This document shows positions 1 to 7,985 of a stretch of DNA of 19,238 nucleotides, in pieces. Origin of the DNA: CALKZN01 sp964633815 (GTDB lineage Bacteria; Pseudomonadota; Gammaproteobacteria; Arenicellales; Arenicellaceae); assembly GCA_964633815.1 (NCBI GenBank), contig CAZWHW010000031.1, positions 1-19,238 on the forward strand. Direction: 5' to 3'. The notes under the pieces are model-generated. The model searched no databases. It saw nothing but the letters and a program-made list of their open reading frames with translations, and was not told the DNA's origin. A program made the position numbers and the translations under genes. Every line of letters begins with the position of its first letter. The first letter of the stretch is position 1.

Positions 1-167
1 TATCTAACCTGTTACATATTAAAAAAAGCAATACTCTAATTTTTTAAATTTCAATATAGAAGTAAATAGTTACAATTTAAATTTAGATAAATAATTACAA
101 TAAATTCATATATTTAATCCAAGCTGTACATGGATTCTAAAAAATATTTAGCTTGAGGTATGTCTGA
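1..167 (+). other. AT-rich leader of the cold-shock gene
   Basis: This stretch is very AT-rich and holds no ORF of useful length. The only clear signal is a GAGG at 155-158, nine bases before the ATG at 168. An ATG at 160 is followed two codons later by TGA, so it is not the start. Short inverted repeats ATCCA/TGGAT (117-121 and 131-135) and AAGCT/AGCTT (121-125 and 150-154) share base 121 and could form only one at a time; the second ends directly before the GAGG. I could not choose a convincing -35/-10 pair because the region is too AT-rich. Confidence 0.4.
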
Positions 168-383
168 ATGAGTGCAAACAAAGGAACAGTGAAATGGTTT
201 AACTCCACTAAAGGCTTTGGTTTTATTGAACCTGAAGGCGGTGGCGAAGATGTTTTTATTCATTTCTCTGAAATTCTAATGGATGGCTACAAACAACTCA
301 GTGAAGGGCAAAAAGTTGAATATGAAGTTCAACGTGGTGAAAAAGGCTTCAAGGCAGCCAACATTAAAGCCATCGCAGATTAA
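168..383 (+). CDS. Cold-shock domain protein (CspA/CspD family)
   Basis: This 71-residue protein is a single cold-shock domain, a small OB-fold that binds single-stranded RNA and DNA in the cytoplasm and acts as an RNA chaperone. RNP1 (KGFGFI, residues 15-20) and RNP2 (VFIHF, 29-33) are both intact, and the N-terminal GTVKWFN stretch is typical. The length is that of CspA-like proteins, shorter than E. coli CspD. The start has a GAGG nine bases upstream. The Nudix gene begins 11 bases after the stop, so the two are probably cotranscribed. As I recall, Pseudomonas has cspD a few genes before the same Nudix-mnmA pair, so a CspD-like origin is possible, but the sequence does not settle the subfamily. 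Confidence 0.95.
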   Translation: MSANKGTVKWFNSTKGFGFIEPEGGGEDVFIHFSEILMDGYKQLSEGQKVEYEVQRGEKGFKAANIKAIAD

Positions 384-394
384 ATAAACTCAAT

Positions 395-847
395 GTGAAC
401 GATTACATTCATGTCACCGTTGCTGCGATTGTTGAAAACAACGGTGCTTTTTTAATGGTCGAAGAACATTCATCTAGGGTCTCTCGAAATGTTTTCAATC
501 AACCAGCTGGTCACGTTGAAAACAACGAACCTATTATTCATGCTGTTGTGCGAGAAACTCTAGAAGAAACTGCATGGAAAGTAGAACCTAAATTTGTTGT
601 TGGCATTTATCAAAGCTTTAAAGATAGAGATCAGAATAGCACTCAATATTTAAGATTCTGCATCGCCTGTACAGCCATCGAAAAAACAAATAATCCACTT
701 GATCCGGATATAATTAAGAGCCTATGGATGAGTCCGCAAGACATTATGAGTTCAAATAACACGCGCAGTCCCATGGTCAAACGTTGCTTACAAGATTATC
801 TGGATGGCCAACACTTCCCTCTTGATATTCTAACCACACTGCGTTAA
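395..847 (+). CDS. nudJ: Nudix hydrolase, NudJ type
   Basis: This 150-residue cytoplasmic protein is a Nudix-fold pyrophosphatase. The E. coli counterpart NudJ removes phosphate from nucleoside di- and triphosphates and from the thiamin precursor HMP-PP. The Nudix box runs from G39 to W61 with E45, R53-E54 and E57-E58 in place, so the metal-binding helix should work. The conserved Gly near its end is Ala60. The start is GTG: the ATG two bases earlier is followed at once by TGA, and no other start gives a full domain. No clear Shine-Dalgarno is present. mnmA follows after 9 bases, the same order as nudJ-mnmA in E. coli, which supports the assignment over other Nudix subfamilies. Confidence 0.9.
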   Translation: MNDYIHVTVAAIVENNGAFLMVEEHSSRVSRNVFNQPAGHVENNEPIIHAVVRETLEETAWKVEPKFVVGIYQSFKDRDQNSTQYLRFCIACTAIEKTNNPLDPDIIKSLWMSPQDIMSSNNTRSPMVKRCLQDYLDGQHFPLDILTTLR

Positions 848-854
848 AACGCAG
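839..854 (+). promoter_or_regulatory. Hairpin across the nudJ stop and mnmA ribosome site
   Basis: The sequence CTGCGTTAAAACGCAG is an inverted repeat: six base pairs (839-844 with 849-854) close a TAAA loop. The loop contains the nudJ stop codon (845-847), and the right arm ends two bases before the mnmA ATG, where a Shine-Dalgarno would otherwise lie. No Shine-Dalgarno is seen. A ribosome finishing nudJ would open the hairpin, so translational coupling of mnmA to nudJ is plausible; this is inference. Confidence 0.4.
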
Positions 855-856
855 CA

Positions 857-1996
857 ATGGCAACTCAAGACCAACAAGCTCCTTTCTACAAGACTCTAGC
901 GAAAGACACCCACATTGTTGTGGGCATGTCTGGCGGTGTCGATTCATCAGTTACCGCATTGCTACTCAAAGAACAAGGCTATCAAGTCACTGGCATGTTC
1001 ATGAAAAACTGGGAAGAAGATGACACCGCAGAATATTGCGCTGCCGCAGCAGACATGGCAGACGCCAAAAAAGTTTGTCAGCTATTGGACATCCCTTTTC
1101 ATGAAGTGAATTTTGCCCACGAATACTGGGAAAATGTGTTTGAGCATTTTCTCGCTGAATATGCGGCGGGCAGAACACCAAATCCAGACATTCTATGTAA
1201 TAAAGAAATTAAATTTAAAGAATTTTTATGGCAAGCGGAAAATTTAAACGCAGACTATATAGCAACTGGACATTATGTCGCCAATGGTCAAAATAGTGCT
1301 GGGCAGCATTTATTATTAAAAGGCACTGATCAAAACAAAGATCAAAGCTATTTCTTATACACATTAAATCAAACACAATTGGCCAGAAGTTTGTTTCCAC
1401 TTGGAGACATTGAGAAAACACAAGTACGAAAACTTGCTTTGGATGCAGGCTTTCCAATACATGACAAAAAAGACAGCACCGGTATTTGCTTTATCGGTGA
1501 ACGCCGCTTTAAAGACTTTTTAAGTCAATACCTTAAGCCAAACCCTGGCGAGATTCGCTCCATCGATGGCGAGCTGCTAGGGCAACATGATGGACTGATG
1601 TATCACACCATTGGACAACGCAAAGGCTTAGGTATTGGCGGTAGCTCTGCAGCCGAAAATAACGGCGAAGCATGGTATGCCGCTGCAAAAGACCTTGCAA
1701 ACAATACCTTAATTGTCGTGCAAGGCCATGAGCATCCAGCATTGTTATCAAAATCGTTAATAGCAGAGGGTTGTGATTGGGTATCAGGAGAATTCCCAAC
1801 TGTAGGGAAAACGTATACGGCTAAAACGCGTTATCGTCAACAAGATCAATTTTGCGAAGTCTGCGCTATCGATGGCGATCAAATTATGGTTAACTTTAGC
1901 CAACCTCAACGTGCAGTCACCCCTGGCCAGGCGCTTGTTTTATACGATGAAAATAGCTGTCTAGGTGGGGCTACAATCGTCAGCAGTTCAGCTTAA
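857..1996 (+). CDS. mnmA: tRNA-specific 2-thiouridylase MnmA
   Basis: MnmA (TrmU) makes the 2-thio group on U34 of the Lys, Glu and Gln tRNAs, using ATP and sulfur relayed from IscS through Tus proteins. At 379 residues it is close to the family's usual length. The PP-loop motif SGGVDS is at 25-30. The two catalytic cysteines are C114 (in NPDILCNKEIKF) and C211 (in STGICFIGER). The ATG at 857 gives an N-terminus about 20 residues before VVGMSGG; no other ATG lies before the PP-loop. It follows nudJ by 9 bases and is probably coupled to it. In E. coli the next gene is hflD, which is not present here. No T-rich terminator is evident in the 94 bases after the stop. Confidence 0.97.
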   Translation: MATQDQQAPFYKTLAKDTHIVVGMSGGVDSSVTALLLKEQGYQVTGMFMKNWEEDDTAEYCAAAADMADAKKVCQLLDIPFHEVNFAHEYWENVFEHFLAEYAAGRTPNPDILCNKEIKFKEFLWQAENLNADYIATGHYVANGQNSAGQHLLLKGTDQNKDQSYFLYTLNQTQLARSLFPLGDIEKTQVRKLALDAGFPIHDKKDSTGICFIGERRFKDFLSQYLKPNPGEIRSIDGELLGQHDGLMYHTIGQRKGLGIGGSSAAENNGEAWYAAAKDLANNTLIVVQGHEHPALLSKSLIAEGCDWVSGEFPTVGKTYTAKTRYRQQDQFCEVCAIDGDQIMVNFSQPQRAVTPGQALVLYDENSCLGGATIVSSSA

Positions 1997-2090
1997 TAAG
2001 CAGTGTTATCTGCCTCTCGCCTATTCATATTCAGCTCGTAGTAGCTGAACATCAAAGCAAAAAATTCTTTACTTTAATCAAATAGCACCT

Positions 2091-2654
2091 TTAAGCAAAA
2101 CTTAATTTTTTCTTATTCAAGTATGCAACCACAACTCCTACAATAAAACCATACAAATGCCCTTCCCAAGACACACCTACTTGAACTGGTAACACGCCAA
2201 TGACCAGTGAACCACCATAACTAAATAAGACAAACAAACTAATAAGCAGCGACAAAAATTGCCGTTCAAAAAATAAACCAGTCGTTAATAAAAAGCCAAT
2301 CAGACCAAACACCAACAAGCTTGCACCAATGTGAATCGAGCCAGAGCCGCCAAACAACCATAGCAATAAACCACCGAGTATTGTGATAAAAAACACAATG
2401 ACAACACTATTAGCACGAGAGCTGACCAATAAAAACAATAACGTTATTAATGGGAAGGTATTACCAATAATATGCCCCCAACTACCATGTAAAAAAGTCA
2501 TGGCTGCAACACCAATCAAACCAAATGTATTACGTGGTCTTAACCCTAAATTCTCTAAAGGTAAAAATTGATCTAGCAAAAACACCAGCCAAATAATGAC
2601 AATAAATACTCCTATCCACAAAATTTCTTGTTTCAAGCGATCTATATATTTCAT
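2091..2654 (-). CDS. Rhomboid-family intramembrane serine protease
   Basis: This 187-residue polytopic protein appears to be an active rhomboid protease, which cleaves transmembrane substrates inside the inner membrane. The HxxxN motif of helix 2 is at H61-N65, the catalytic Ser is S112 in GASLLVFG, and the catalytic His is H166 in WEGHLYG. About six hydrophobic segments can be drawn, starting at residues 11-30, with a basic C-terminus. It is shorter than E. coli GlpG and lacks that protein's N-terminal cytoplasmic domain. It begins five bases after the stop of the upstream kinase gene, so the two should be one transcript. The substrate is unknown. The position after mnmA is where hflD lies in E. 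coli. Confidence 0.88.
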   Translation of the reverse strand: MKYIDRLKQEILWIGVFIVIIWLVFLLDQFLPLENLGLRPRNTFGLIGVAAMTFLHGSWGHIIGNTFPLITLLFLLVSSRANSVVIVFFITILGGLLLWLFGGSGSIHIGASLLVFGLIGFLLTTGLFFERQFLSLLISLFVLFSYGGSLVIGVLPVQVGVSWEGHLYGFIVGVVVAYLNKKKLSFA

Positions 2655-2659
2655 ACAAA

Positions 2660-3352
2660 TTAAGGTTTTTTAGCAAACAGATGCCGCGAGAACTTTCTAA
2701 TCCATTGACCTAGCGAACGCATAATCATCCCCGTACTGCCAGCCACATCTACAGATTCAATATCAGCTTCATTGAGTAAGTCAGGAGCTATACGCTTTTT
2801 TAGCTTGGTAATTGCTGAAATATCAACCAAACACATTTTATTAAACAAGTAGCGGTTGAAGAAATTCAATTTCGAGCCTTTACCTAAACTGGCGACAAAA
2901 TCGACTAGAGCCGCGTTACCATGTTCATCAATCAATGCATTGGTTGGACTACGCAAATCACCATGAGCCACTCCGCTTGCATGCATTCGATCTATCAAAG
3001 CTCGTAAATCGTCTATATATTCTTTCGCGGCATATTCTTCAACAGCCACATTCACGACTTGCTTAGCATTAATATGTTCCATCAATAATGAACGCTTATC
3101 CGGACAGAATAGCAATTCTGGAACACCTGAAACACCTGCTAAACGGCGCATCGCCTTAGCTTCTCGCCAAGTCAACAATGGTCCAATAAATTTTGCAAAC
3201 GCTGGATCCATACCCTCATGGTCTTTTAAAACAGCTTGCTCACCCTCTTTTTCAAGTAAAAATACATCTGGACGCGACCCTCCACCTTGCCGATAGCTTG
3301 CAACTGAAAAAGTCCGCAACTCTGCTTTGCTATATTGTTGCCAATTTATCAT
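2660..3352 (-). CDS. Small kinase-fold protein (RIO/LPS-kinase-like)
   Basis: This 230-residue protein has the core of a protein-kinase-like fold. A Gly-rich strand (QGGGS, 22-26), the VAIK-type Lys K43, a candidate helix C Glu E64, the catalytic loop HGDLRSPTN (H130, D132, N138) and a DFG-like Asp D151 (in VDFVAS) are all in order. The catalytic residues are present, so it should be an active phosphotransferase. The HGDLR form is found in RIO1-type and lipopolysaccharide (Kdo/heptose) kinases, and which substrate applies here cannot be told. No signal peptide or membrane segment is visible. It is first in a two-gene minus-strand unit with the rhomboid and is divergent from purB. The start has only a weak ribosome site. 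Confidence 0.8.
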   Translation of the reverse strand: MINWQQYSKAELRTFSVASYRQGGGSRPDVFLLEKEGEQAVLKDHEGMDPAFAKFIGPLLTWREAKAMRRLAGVSGVPELLFCPDKRSLLMEHINAKQVVNVAVEEYAAKEYIDDLRALIDRMHASGVAHGDLRSPTNALIDEHGNAALVDFVASLGKGSKLNFFNRYLFNKMCLVDISAITKLKKRIAPDLLNEADIESVDVAGSTGMIMRSLGQWIRKFSRHLFAKKP

Positions 3353-3528
3353 TCAATTCTTGCAGCCATTAAGTGCTTTATCTAGGGGATTTAATACCAA
3401 TATGTTACCATTGCGCGCCAGAATATTGCTGTGTTTCGTATTGATTTATTTTTACGAATAAAAACACCGTTACTACTTGCTGCAATGCAGATCGATAACT
3501 TGACATATTGAATTTTTGCTACTCCATC
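3353..3528. other. Divergent intergenic region, kinase gene / purB
   Basis: These 176 bases separate the minus-strand kinase gene from purB and must hold promoters for both. I see no PurR-box-like palindrome. A TTGACA at 3500-3505 looks like a -35 element, but it lies too close to the purB ATG for a normal -10 and leader. No single promoter can be named with confidence. Confidence 0.3.
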
Positions 3529-4905
3529 ATGAAAAATCTTCCACACAACACGATCACTTCTTTGACAACTCTTGACGGTCGTTATGCCGCCAAAGTCAGT
3601 AGTTTACGACCTATTTTCAGTGAGTATGGACTGATCCGTTATCGCAGCTTGGTTGAAATCGAATGGCTCAAAGCATTATCCACAGAAAACAATATTGCTG
3701 AAGTGCCTGAATTATCAAATGATACCATCAAGCAACTTGATGCCATTATCAGCAACTTTTCAGTCAGTTCAGCCGAACGCGTCAAAGAAATTGAAAGCAC
3801 TACCAACCATGATGTCAAAGCCGTTGAATATTTCTTAAAAGAGCAATCACAAAATATTGAGGAAATCGCTGCCATTAGCGAATTTTTCCATTTTGCTTGC
3901 ACCTCTGAAGACATCAACAATCTTTCCTATGCATTAATGCTAAAAGATGCGCGCAATGAGGTTATTGTCCCATTATTTAAAAAAATCATTGTCGCCATTC
4001 AAGAAATGGCAGACAAGTATCAAGATATTCCAATGCTAGCCCGAACGCATGGACAACCTGCGTCACCAACCACCATGGGCAAAGAAATGCGTAATGTGGT
4101 CGCCCGCCTAGAACGCCAACTTCATGCTATTGAAGGAGTTGAAATTCTCGGCAAAATCAATGGCGCAACTGGGAACTTTAACGCACATATTGAAGCCTAC
4201 CCTGAAGTCAACTGGCCCGAGTTCTCAAAACAATTCGTCACTAATTTAGGACTCACTTGGAATCCTTTGACAACACAAATTGAGCCACATGATTACATGG
4301 CCGAGCTTTATCACGCTATAAGCCGCTTCAACACTATCATCCTAGATTTTGATCGTGACATATGGAGCTATATTTCAATAGGCTATTTCAAACAAAAAAC
4401 CGTTGCTGGCGAAGTTGGTTCATCCACCATGCCGCACAAAGTCAATCCTATCGATTTTGAAAACTCCGAAGGCAACATTGGCTTAGCTAATGCATTACTA
4501 GAACATCTCGCAGCAAAACTACCTGTAAGTCGGTGGCAACGAGATTTAACCGACTCCACCGTGCAGCGTAATATTGGCACCGCTTTTGGCTTTACAACAT
4601 TAGCGATGGAAGCCTGTTTGAAAGGAATTAGTAAACTTGATATCAATGAAATGACACTAGCGAAAGACCTAGATGAAAACTGGGCAATTTTAGGTGAGGC
4701 TATACAGACTGTCATGCGCCGCTATGATATTCCTGAGCCATACGAAAAACTCAAAGCATTGACACGTGGCAAAGACAATATTGGCCAGGCTGAGTTGCAA
4801 GAATTTGTCGCTACTTTGGAGTTGCCTGAAAACGTCAAAGCACGCTTGAGTGAAATGACACCAGGTGCATATATTGGTCTTGCAAAACAATTGACAAAAA
4901 TCTAA
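3529..4905 (+). CDS. purB: Adenylosuccinate lyase
   Basis: PurB catalyses two fumarate-releasing steps: SAICAR to AICAR in de novo purine synthesis, and adenylosuccinate to AMP. The protein is 458 residues from the ATG at 3529, matching the E. coli enzyme (456). A TTG seven codons earlier (3508) extends the frame but adds no family sequence, so I prefer the ATG. The N-terminal LDGRYAAKV region fits the family. The catalytic His is H174 in HGQPAS, and the flexible signature loop SSTMPHKVNP is at 298-307 with the catalytic Ser. The pseudouridine synthase gene starts 10 bases later, so a + operon from purB onward is likely. Confidence 0.97.
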   Translation: MKNLPHNTITSLTTLDGRYAAKVSSLRPIFSEYGLIRYRSLVEIEWLKALSTENNIAEVPELSNDTIKQLDAIISNFSVSSAERVKEIESTTNHDVKAVEYFLKEQSQNIEEIAAISEFFHFACTSEDINNLSYALMLKDARNEVIVPLFKKIIVAIQEMADKYQDIPMLARTHGQPASPTTMGKEMRNVVARLERQLHAIEGVEILGKINGATGNFNAHIEAYPEVNWPEFSKQFVTNLGLTWNPLTTQIEPHDYMAELYHAISRFNTIILDFDRDIWSYISIGYFKQKTVAGEVGSSTMPHKVNPIDFENSEGNIGLANALLEHLAAKLPVSRWQRDLTDSTVQRNIGTAFGFTTLAMEACLKGISKLDINEMTLAKDLDENWAILGEAIQTVMRRYDIPEPYEKLKALTRGKDNIGQAELQEFVATLELPENVKARLSEMTPGAYIGLAKQLTKI

Positions 4906-4915
4906 TCATTTTAAT

Positions 4916-5791
4916 ATGGCTGAACTCCAGCGATTATCAAAACTAATGTCACAACGTGGCATCTGTTCACGCCGTGAAGCTGATAAATATATTGAGCAAG
5001 GCTTAGTTAAAGTAGACGGAGAAATCGTTGACACCTTGGGAATCAAATTTCCCGAAAGTGTCTCGATAGAATTAACTAGTCGAGCTCAACAAGAACAAAA
5101 CAGTCGTTTGACGATCATGCTCAACAAACCTGTGGGCTATGTGTCTAGCCAAGCAGAAGATGATTATATTCCAGCTGTGCGCTTGGTGCGCAAAGAAAAT
5201 CGTTCTGAGATAGATCGCAGCAAGATTCCTGTTAGCGATTATGAGCTAGCTCGAGCACATAATTTAGCACCTGCTGGGCGCTTAGATATTGATTCGCAAG
5301 GTCTACTGATATTGACCCAAGATGGACGTATTGCAAAACTACTCATTGGCGAGAACAACCAAATAGAAAAAGAATATCTGGTTCGAGTCTCAGGTGATAT
5401 CACCATGGATAAAATCTCTCGTTTACAGTTTGGTTTAAAACTTGATGGCAAGCCACTGAAACGTGCCAAAGTGAAACAAATCAATCCAGAACAATTGCAA
5501 ATCATTTTACTTGAAGGTAAAAAACGTCAAATCCGCCGCATGTGTGAAGCGGTCGACTTGGATGTTACTGGCTTAAAGCGAGTACGTATCGGCGAAGTCC
5601 GACTCGGCAAACTTGCTGAAGGTGAATGGCGTATTGTCATGTCGGATGAGTTTCAGCATTCGTCTGTGAAAACTTCTATACAAAAAAGCAAATCTCGTCA
5701 AAATAAGCATGGTTCAGGGCATAATCCAAAAAAACGACGCAGTAGCTTGTATGGCAAACGCGAACAAAGCAAATACAAAAAAAAGACGTAA
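4916..5791 (+). CDS. rluF: 23S rRNA pseudouridine synthase, RluF type
   Basis: This 291-residue protein belongs to the RsuA/RluB/E/F family, which isomerises a specific uridine in rRNA. An N-terminal S4 RNA-binding domain (about 5-50, with RGICSRREADKYIEQG) precedes the catalytic domain. The catalytic Asp is D124 in GRLDIDSQGLLILT; the DSQGL form resembles E. coli RluF (U2604 of 23S rRNA) more than RluB or RsuA, and RluE lacks an S4 domain. A family motif, GKKRQIRRMCE, lies at about 200-210. The last 40 or so residues form a very basic, probably disordered tail, also as in RluF. It lies 10 bases after purB and 18 before pyrD. The exact uridine target is inferred from motif likeness only. Confidence 0.85.
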   Translation: MAELQRLSKLMSQRGICSRREADKYIEQGLVKVDGEIVDTLGIKFPESVSIELTSRAQQEQNSRLTIMLNKPVGYVSSQAEDDYIPAVRLVRKENRSEIDRSKIPVSDYELARAHNLAPAGRLDIDSQGLLILTQDGRIAKLLIGENNQIEKEYLVRVSGDITMDKISRLQFGLKLDGKPLKRAKVKQINPEQLQIILLEGKKRQIRRMCEAVDLDVTGLKRVRIGEVRLGKLAEGEWRIVMSDEFQHSSVKTSIQKSKSRQNKHGSGHNPKKRRSSLYGKREQSKYKKKT

Positions 5792-5809
5792 GCAACCTTT
5801 TAGAAAAAC

Positions 5810-6910
5810 ATGTATTCACTATTAAAACCCTTGCTGTTTAAACTTGAGCCAGAAAAAGCACATGATCTCAGCGTGAGCTTTTTAGCCACTGCCAGCAAAA
5901 ATTCTCTATTGCGGAAATTGATCTGGTCCACCTATGGCAACAAAGTACCTACGCTACCAGTTTCAATCATGGGTTTAGACTTTACGCATCCTGTTGGTCT
6001 AGCAGCAGGTTTAGACAAAGATGCGCGAGCTTTTCAAGCTTTTGCAGCGCTAGGCTTTAGTGCTGTTGAAATGGGCACCGTAACACCGCTGCCACAACCC
6101 GGCAATGATAAACCGCGCATGTTCCGTCTGTCCGAAGATCGTGCCATTATTAACCGTATGGGGTTTAATAGTGGCGGAATCCAGAATTTCTTGTTGAACT
6201 TTCAACCATTCAACCAAGATTCTCAAACTAAGGCAATTGCTGGCATCAATATTGGCAAAAACAAACTGACTAGTAATGACAATGCAGTAGATGACTATAT
6301 TAAAGCCTTACGCGCAGTGTATGCTAAAGCTGATTATGTCACTGTGAATATTTCATCGCCTAACACCGAATCACTGCGCGAGTTGCAAGGTGAAGAACCC
6401 TTGATGCAACTTCTAAAAGCTTTAAGCGAAGAACGCGATAAATTATCGGCCGAACAACATATTCGCAAACCAATTGCCCTGAAAATTGCTCCCGATCTCA
6501 GTTCAGCAGAAATCCAAATCATCTCAGAACTATTAATCGAATATCAATTTGATGCCTTAATCGCAACTAATACGACCATTGCGAGACCTGATAGCCTGAA
6601 AAGCGATCACAAAAATGAAACTGGCGGCTTGAGTGGCGCGATTTTAAAACGACAAACGACCGATATAATTGCTGAATTTTATTCTCACCTGCAAGGAAAG
6701 GTCCCAATCATTGGTGTTGGTGGCATTGAAACCGCAGACGATGCTTGGCAAAAAATGCTTGCGGGTGCGGACTATGTGCAAATTTATTCTGGTTTGATTT
6801 ACTATGGACCAAAGATGATTCGAGATATCATTACTGGACTCGCTGAGAAAACTGTTGGCTACAACTCTCTGGCAGAAGCTCTGAGTATTCATAGAACTGA
6901 ACAAAACTAA
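5810..6910 (+). CDS. pyrD: Dihydroorotate dehydrogenase (quinone), class 2
   Basis: PyrD oxidises dihydroorotate to orotate, the fourth step of pyrimidine synthesis, passing electrons through FMN to membrane quinone. The 366-residue length and the N-terminal amphipathic extension (MYSLLKPLLFKLEPEKAHDLS) mark the class 2, inner-membrane-associated form. FMN-site motifs are visible at AAGLDKD (65-71) and at NRMGFNSGG. The catalytic base is the Ser in NISSPNT (about residue 183), as expected for class 2; class 1 enzymes use Cys. The C-terminal GVGGI and QIYSGLIYYGP stretches bind the flavin phosphate. It follows the pseudouridine synthase gene by 18 bases and precedes the aldo-keto reductase gene by 31. 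No strong Shine-Dalgarno is seen. Confidence 0.97.
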   Translation: MYSLLKPLLFKLEPEKAHDLSVSFLATASKNSLLRKLIWSTYGNKVPTLPVSIMGLDFTHPVGLAAGLDKDARAFQAFAALGFSAVEMGTVTPLPQPGNDKPRMFRLSEDRAIINRMGFNSGGIQNFLLNFQPFNQDSQTKAIAGINIGKNKLTSNDNAVDDYIKALRAVYAKADYVTVNISSPNTESLRELQGEEPLMQLLKALSEERDKLSAEQHIRKPIALKIAPDLSSAEIQIISELLIEYQFDALIATNTTIARPDSLKSDHKNETGGLSGAILKRQTTDIIAEFYSHLQGKVPIIGVGGIETADDAWQKMLAGADYVQIYSGLIYYGPKMIRDIITGLAEKTVGYNSLAEALSIHRTEQN

Positions 6911-6941
6911 GCAAATACTGTCCAATTAAATTCATTCTATT

Positions 6942-7979
6942 ATGCTTTATCAATTACTTGGCGACACAGATATTAAAGTAAGTAAAATCTGTTTAGGCAC
7001 CATGACATTTGGCGGCCAAAACACTGAAACTGAAGCATTTGAACAATTAGATTATGCATTAGAACAAGGCATCAATTTTATTGATACTGCCGAAATGTAT
7101 GCTATCCCGACGTCAAAAGAAACGTATGGGGATACAGAAAGAATCATTGGCAAATGGTTAAAACAATCCAATCAACGCAACAATATTGTTCTTGCCACCA
7201 AGGTTGCTGGACCTTCAAGAATCAAACATATTCGCGCGGGTAAAGCCAGATTAGATAAAGCCAATATACGTCAAGCTATTGAAGATAGTCTGCAACGCTT
7301 ACAAACCGATGTTATTGACTTATACCAATTACATTGGCCGGACAGACATGCCAATTTTTTTGGCTCTTTAAATTATCAGCATGATGAAAATGCTGACGAG
7401 ACTCCAATTGAAGAAACCTTGCTGGCATTATCAGAGCTTGTTACAGCAGGCAAAATACGCACCATTGGCATATCAAATGAAACTGCTTGGGGTGCGATGA
7501 AATTTCTACACATTGCTGAAAATATGGGCTTGGAGAAAATCGTATCGATTCAAAATCCATATAATCTATTAAACCGCAGCTTTGAGCTAAATTTAGCTGA
7601 AGTGTCACACCGAGAAAATCTTAGCTTATTGGCTTATTCACCCTTAGGTTTTGGCACATTGACCGGAAAGTATCGAAATAATCAACAACCAGAGAATGCA
7701 CGTTGCACCTTATTTAAAGAATACCAACGTTATTTCAAACCAGCTGCAGTCGCAGCAATAGAAAAATACGCCCAGCTTGCAAACCGTTTCGATCTATCAT
7801 TATCAACAATGGCCTTAGCATTTGTTTATCAACAAACTTGCGTCACCAGCACCATCATTGGCGCAACCAAGCTTAGTCAACTAGAACAAAATATTGCCGA
7901 TTTAAACGTGCACCCCCCCCAAGAACTCTATGCAGAAATAGAAAAAATCCACGCGAGCTATACCTATCCAGCACCTTAA
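6942..7979 (+). CDS. tas: NADP(H)-dependent aldo-keto reductase, Tas type
   Basis: This 345-residue TIM-barrel oxidoreductase resembles E. coli Tas, whose physiological substrate is unclear. The catalytic tetrad can be placed: Asp in FIDTAEMY, the Tyr of the same motif, Lys in LATKVAG and His in LYQLHWPDR. The C-terminal end (ASYTYPAP) closely matches Tas proteins, so the gene is full length. A run of eight C residues (7913-7920) encodes part of HPPQ near the C-terminus and is unusual in this AT-rich region. It is the last gene of the purB-to-tas + run and ends only six bases from the end of the convergent cyoE gene, with no terminator in between. Confidence 0.92.
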   Translation: MLYQLLGDTDIKVSKICLGTMTFGGQNTETEAFEQLDYALEQGINFIDTAEMYAIPTSKETYGDTERIIGKWLKQSNQRNNIVLATKVAGPSRIKHIRAGKARLDKANIRQAIEDSLQRLQTDVIDLYQLHWPDRHANFFGSLNYQHDENADETPIEETLLALSELVTAGKIRTIGISNETAWGAMKFLHIAENMGLEKIVSIQNPYNLLNRSFELNLAEVSHRENLSLLAYSPLGFGTLTGKYRNNQQPENARCTLFKEYQRYFKPAAVAAIEKYAQLANRFDLSLSTMALAFVYQQTCVTSTIIGATKLSQLEQNIADLNVHPPQELYAEIEKIHASYTYPAP

Positions 7980-7985
7980 CTCTGG

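Noticed and set aside
2030..2049. 7-bp inverted repeat after mnmA as a terminator
   Set aside because: The stem is real (TTCAGCT/AGCTGAA), but no T run follows closely, so termination is not supported.
3500..3505. TTGACA as the purB -35 element
   Set aside because: A 17-base spacer would put the -10 at the ATG itself, with no TATAAT-like sequence there.
3508..3528. TTG start extending purB by seven codons
   Set aside because: The ATG at 3529 gives the normal PurB length and N-terminus; the extension matches no family sequence.
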